The translations under genes and the position numbers were made by a program. From Pseudomonas yamanorum (GTDB taxonomy: Bacteria > Pseudomonadota > Gammaproteobacteria > Pseudomonadales > Pseudomonadaceae), in NCBI RefSeq assembly GCF_900105735.1, contig NZ_LT629793.1, positions 2,170,001 to 2,234,000 on the forward strand: DNA of 64,000 nucleotides. The letters are read 5' to 3'. The notes beneath the pieces were generated by a model. That model searched no databases, was not told where the DNA came from, and saw only the letters and a list, made by a program, of their open reading frames with translations. Shown piece after piece: positions 62,089 to 64,000 of the stretch (its first letter is position 1; each line of letters opens with the position of its first letter).

Positions 62089-63957
62089 TTAAATCCACAA
62101 CTTCTTGAAGTCACGTCCGCCAAAGATCAGGTTGACCATTGCGCGGGTCACCATGATGGCCGTGAACATCGAGGTAAAGATACCGAGGGACATGGTCACC
62201 GCAAAACCTTTGACCGGGCCGGTGCCCATGGCAAAGAGAATCCCGCCGACCAACAGAGTGGTCAGGTTGGAGTCGAGAATTGCAGTAAATGCCCGGCCGA
62301 AGCCTTCGTTGATTGCCCGCTGTACGGTCATGCCCGCAGCAATCTCTTCACGAATCCGAGAGAAGATCAGTACGTTGGCATCTACCGCCATACCCATGGT
62401 GAGTACGATACCGGCGATACCTGGCAGGGTCAGCGTTGCACCCAGCAGCGACATCAGGGCCAGCAGCATCACCATGTTACCCGCCAGTGCGACGGTAGCG
62501 ATGACGCCGAAGAAGCGGTAGATGGCGATGATGAACAGGGAGACGAACAGCATGCCCCACAGTGCAGCGTCGATACCCTTGGTGATGTTGTCAGCACCCA
62601 GGCTCGGGCCGATGGTACGTTCTTCAGCGAAGTACATCGGGGCCGCCAGGCCACCGGCACGCAGCAGCAGCGCCAGTTCGGACGACTCACCCTGGCCGTT
62701 CAGGCCAGTGATGCGGAATTGAGCACCCAGCGGCGACTGAATGGTCGCCAGGCTGATGATCTTCTTCTCTTCTTTAAAGGTCTGTACCGGTACGTCTTTC
62801 TCTACGCCGTCGACTACTTGCTTGGTGTAGGTGGTGACAGGACGCTGCTCGATGAAGATCACCGCCATGCTGCGACCGACGTTGCTGCGGGTTGCGCGGC
62901 TCATCAGTTCGCCACCGTGGCCATCCAGGCGGATGTTCACTTCAGGCGTGCCGTGTTCGCCGAAACCGGCCTTGGCGTCGGTAACTTGGTCACCGGTGAT
63001 GATCAAGCCACGCTCGATCAGTGCAGGTGGACGATTGCCTTCACGGAACTCGAACTCTTCAGCAGTCGCGCGGGTAGCACCCGGCTCAGCCGCCAGACGG
63101 AACTCCAGGTTGGCTGTCTTGCCCAGGATACGCTTGGCTTCAGCAGTGTCCTGCACGCCCGGCAGTTCAACCACGATGCGGTTGGCACCCTGGCGCTGAA
63201 CGATAGGCTCGGCCACACCCAGCTCGTTGACGCGGTTACGTACCGTGGTCAAGTTCTGCTTGATGGAGTATTCACGGATTTCCGCCAGCTTGGCCGGGGT
63301 CATCGCCAGACGCAGTACCGCCTGACCATTGAGGTCGGCCGGAACAATGTCGAAATCGTTGAAGTTCTTGCGAATCAGTGCACGGGCCTGTTCGCGGGTT
63401 GCTTCGTCAGCAAAGCCCAGCTGGATGGCGCCGTTGAGCTGCGGCAGGCTGCGATAACGCAGGCGCTCTTTACGCAGCAGGCTCTTCACATCGCCTTCAT
63501 AGACTTTCAGGCGAGCGTCGAGGGCCTTGTCCATGTCCACTTCCAGCAGGAAGTGCACACCACCGGACAAGTCCAGACCCAGCTTCATCGGGTGCGCGCC
63601 AATCGCGCGCAGCCATTTTGGTGTGGTCTGTGCCAGGTTTAGTGCGACGACGTAGTCATCACCCATGATCTTGCGCACAACGTCTTTGGCCGGCAATTGG
63701 TCTTCTTGCTTGGTCAGGCGCAACAAACCGCCCTTGCCGTCAGCTGCCAAGGTTGCCGCTTTAACCTGGATGCCCGCGTCGGTGAGCGCTTTGCTCGTGC
63801 GGTCCAGATCAGCCTGATTGACCTGCAACGCAGTGCTGGCACCCGTGATCTGGATCGCCGGGTCATCAGGATAGAGATTGGGAGCGGAATAAATAAAACC
63901 GATCGCCAGCACCGCCAGGATCAGTACGTATTTCCACAGAGGGTATTTGTTCAGCAT
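62089..63957 (-). CDS. secD: Protein-export membrane protein SecD
   Basis: A 622-aa RND-like export protein. The ATG at 63957 is used; a GTG precedes it directly. The N-terminal helix (YVLILAVLAIGFIYSAPNLYP), large periplasmic domain (LGLDLSGGVHFLLEVDMDKA, DGHGGELMSRATRSNVG) and C-terminal six-helix block (GMAVDANVLIFSRIREE) are all visible. YajC should lie just outside the window upstream. Confidence 0.97.
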   Translation of the reverse strand: MLNKYPLWKYVLILAVLAIGFIYSAPNLYPDDPAIQITGASTALQVNQADLDRTSKALTDAGIQVKAATLAADGKGGLLRLTKQEDQLPAKDVVRKIMGDDYVVALNLAQTTPKWLRAIGAHPMKLGLDLSGGVHFLLEVDMDKALDARLKVYEGDVKSLLRKERLRYRSLPQLNGAIQLGFADEATREQARALIRKNFNDFDIVPADLNGQAVLRLAMTPAKLAEIREYSIKQNLTTVRNRVNELGVAEPIVQRQGANRIVVELPGVQDTAEAKRILGKTANLEFRLAAEPGATRATAEEFEFREGNRPPALIERGLIITGDQVTDAKAGFGEHGTPEVNIRLDGHGGELMSRATRSNVGRSMAVIFIEQRPVTTYTKQVVDGVEKDVPVQTFKEEKKIISLATIQSPLGAQFRITGLNGQGESSELALLLRAGGLAAPMYFAEERTIGPSLGADNITKGIDAALWGMLFVSLFIIAIYRFFGVIATVALAGNMVMLLALMSLLGATLTLPGIAGIVLTMGMAVDANVLIFSRIREEIAAGMTVQRAINEGFGRAFTAILDSNLTTLLVGGILFAMGTGPVKGFAVTMSLGIFTSMFTAIMVTRAMVNLIFGGRDFKKLWI

Positions 63958-63979
63958 CACGCCGCCCGCTTATAACGCG

Positions 63980-63998
63980 GGGCGCCTTGCGCGCCCCG
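63980..63998. other. GC-rich hairpin upstream of secD
   Basis: GGGGCGC and GCGCCCC-like arms form a short stem just before secD, near the window end. It may attenuate or process the yajC-secD transcript. No T run follows in the secD direction. Confidence 0.45.
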
Positions 63999-64000
63999 TC

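Overview
This window is chromosomal DNA from a Pseudomonas of the fluorescens group. Three things point there: the gene order of the isc/bam/der block, the long high-GC coding frames, and many copies of the pseudomonad REP hairpin (core GTGGGAGCGGGCTTGCTCGCG). No rRNA, tRNA, CRISPR array, insertion sequence or prophage was seen.

Region 1 (1-6659) is an N-acetylglucosamine operon on the plus strand. It holds the end of a GntR/NagR-type regulator, nagA, a SIS-domain glucosamine-6-phosphate deaminase, an EIIA-HPr-EI fusion and the GlcNAc permease EIICB. Region 2 (6660-13189) has a small DUF6124-type protein, a YqfO/CutA-like protein, purL (minus) and mltF (plus). Region 3 (13327-21598) is a trehalose PTS operon on the minus strand: treB, treC, a LamB-type porin, a second EIIA-HPr-EI fusion and a small cysteine-less EIIB-like protein. 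It diverges from treR and has two palindromic operators in between.

Region 4 (21739-38393) is the most accessory part. It holds an orphan DUF1120-type secreted protein and two very large toxin-like proteins (1155 and 1339 aa). Between them lie guaA-guaB, a zinc-ribbon protein, a TSUP exporter with a divergent LysR regulator, xseA and a secreted M23 peptidase. Both large proteins carry a C-terminal domain with GExH and GxSH motifs, as expected for the TIKI/TraB/ChaN/EreA superfamily, next to a small beta-type module. They are the best candidates here for an undescribed system.

Region 5 (38394-44180) has leuA with a leucine-rich leader peptide, a coupled omega-amidase/aminotransferase pair and der. 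Region 6 (44320-57618) is the conserved minus-strand block bamB-yfgM-hisS-ispG-rodZ-pilF-rlmN-ndk-iscX-fdx-hscA-hscB-iscA-iscU-iscS-iscR. Region 7 (57922-63957) holds cysE, trmJ, suhB (plus), a glycine-zipper protein, secF and secD.

The two sugar operons share a design. Each has its own complete PEP-dependent phosphorelay (EI, HPr and EIIA in one chain) feeding a membrane EIIC with a cysteine-bearing EIIB. Each also carries one extra EIIB-like domain in which alanine replaces the cysteine. All function calls come from reading motifs and lengths; no database search was run.
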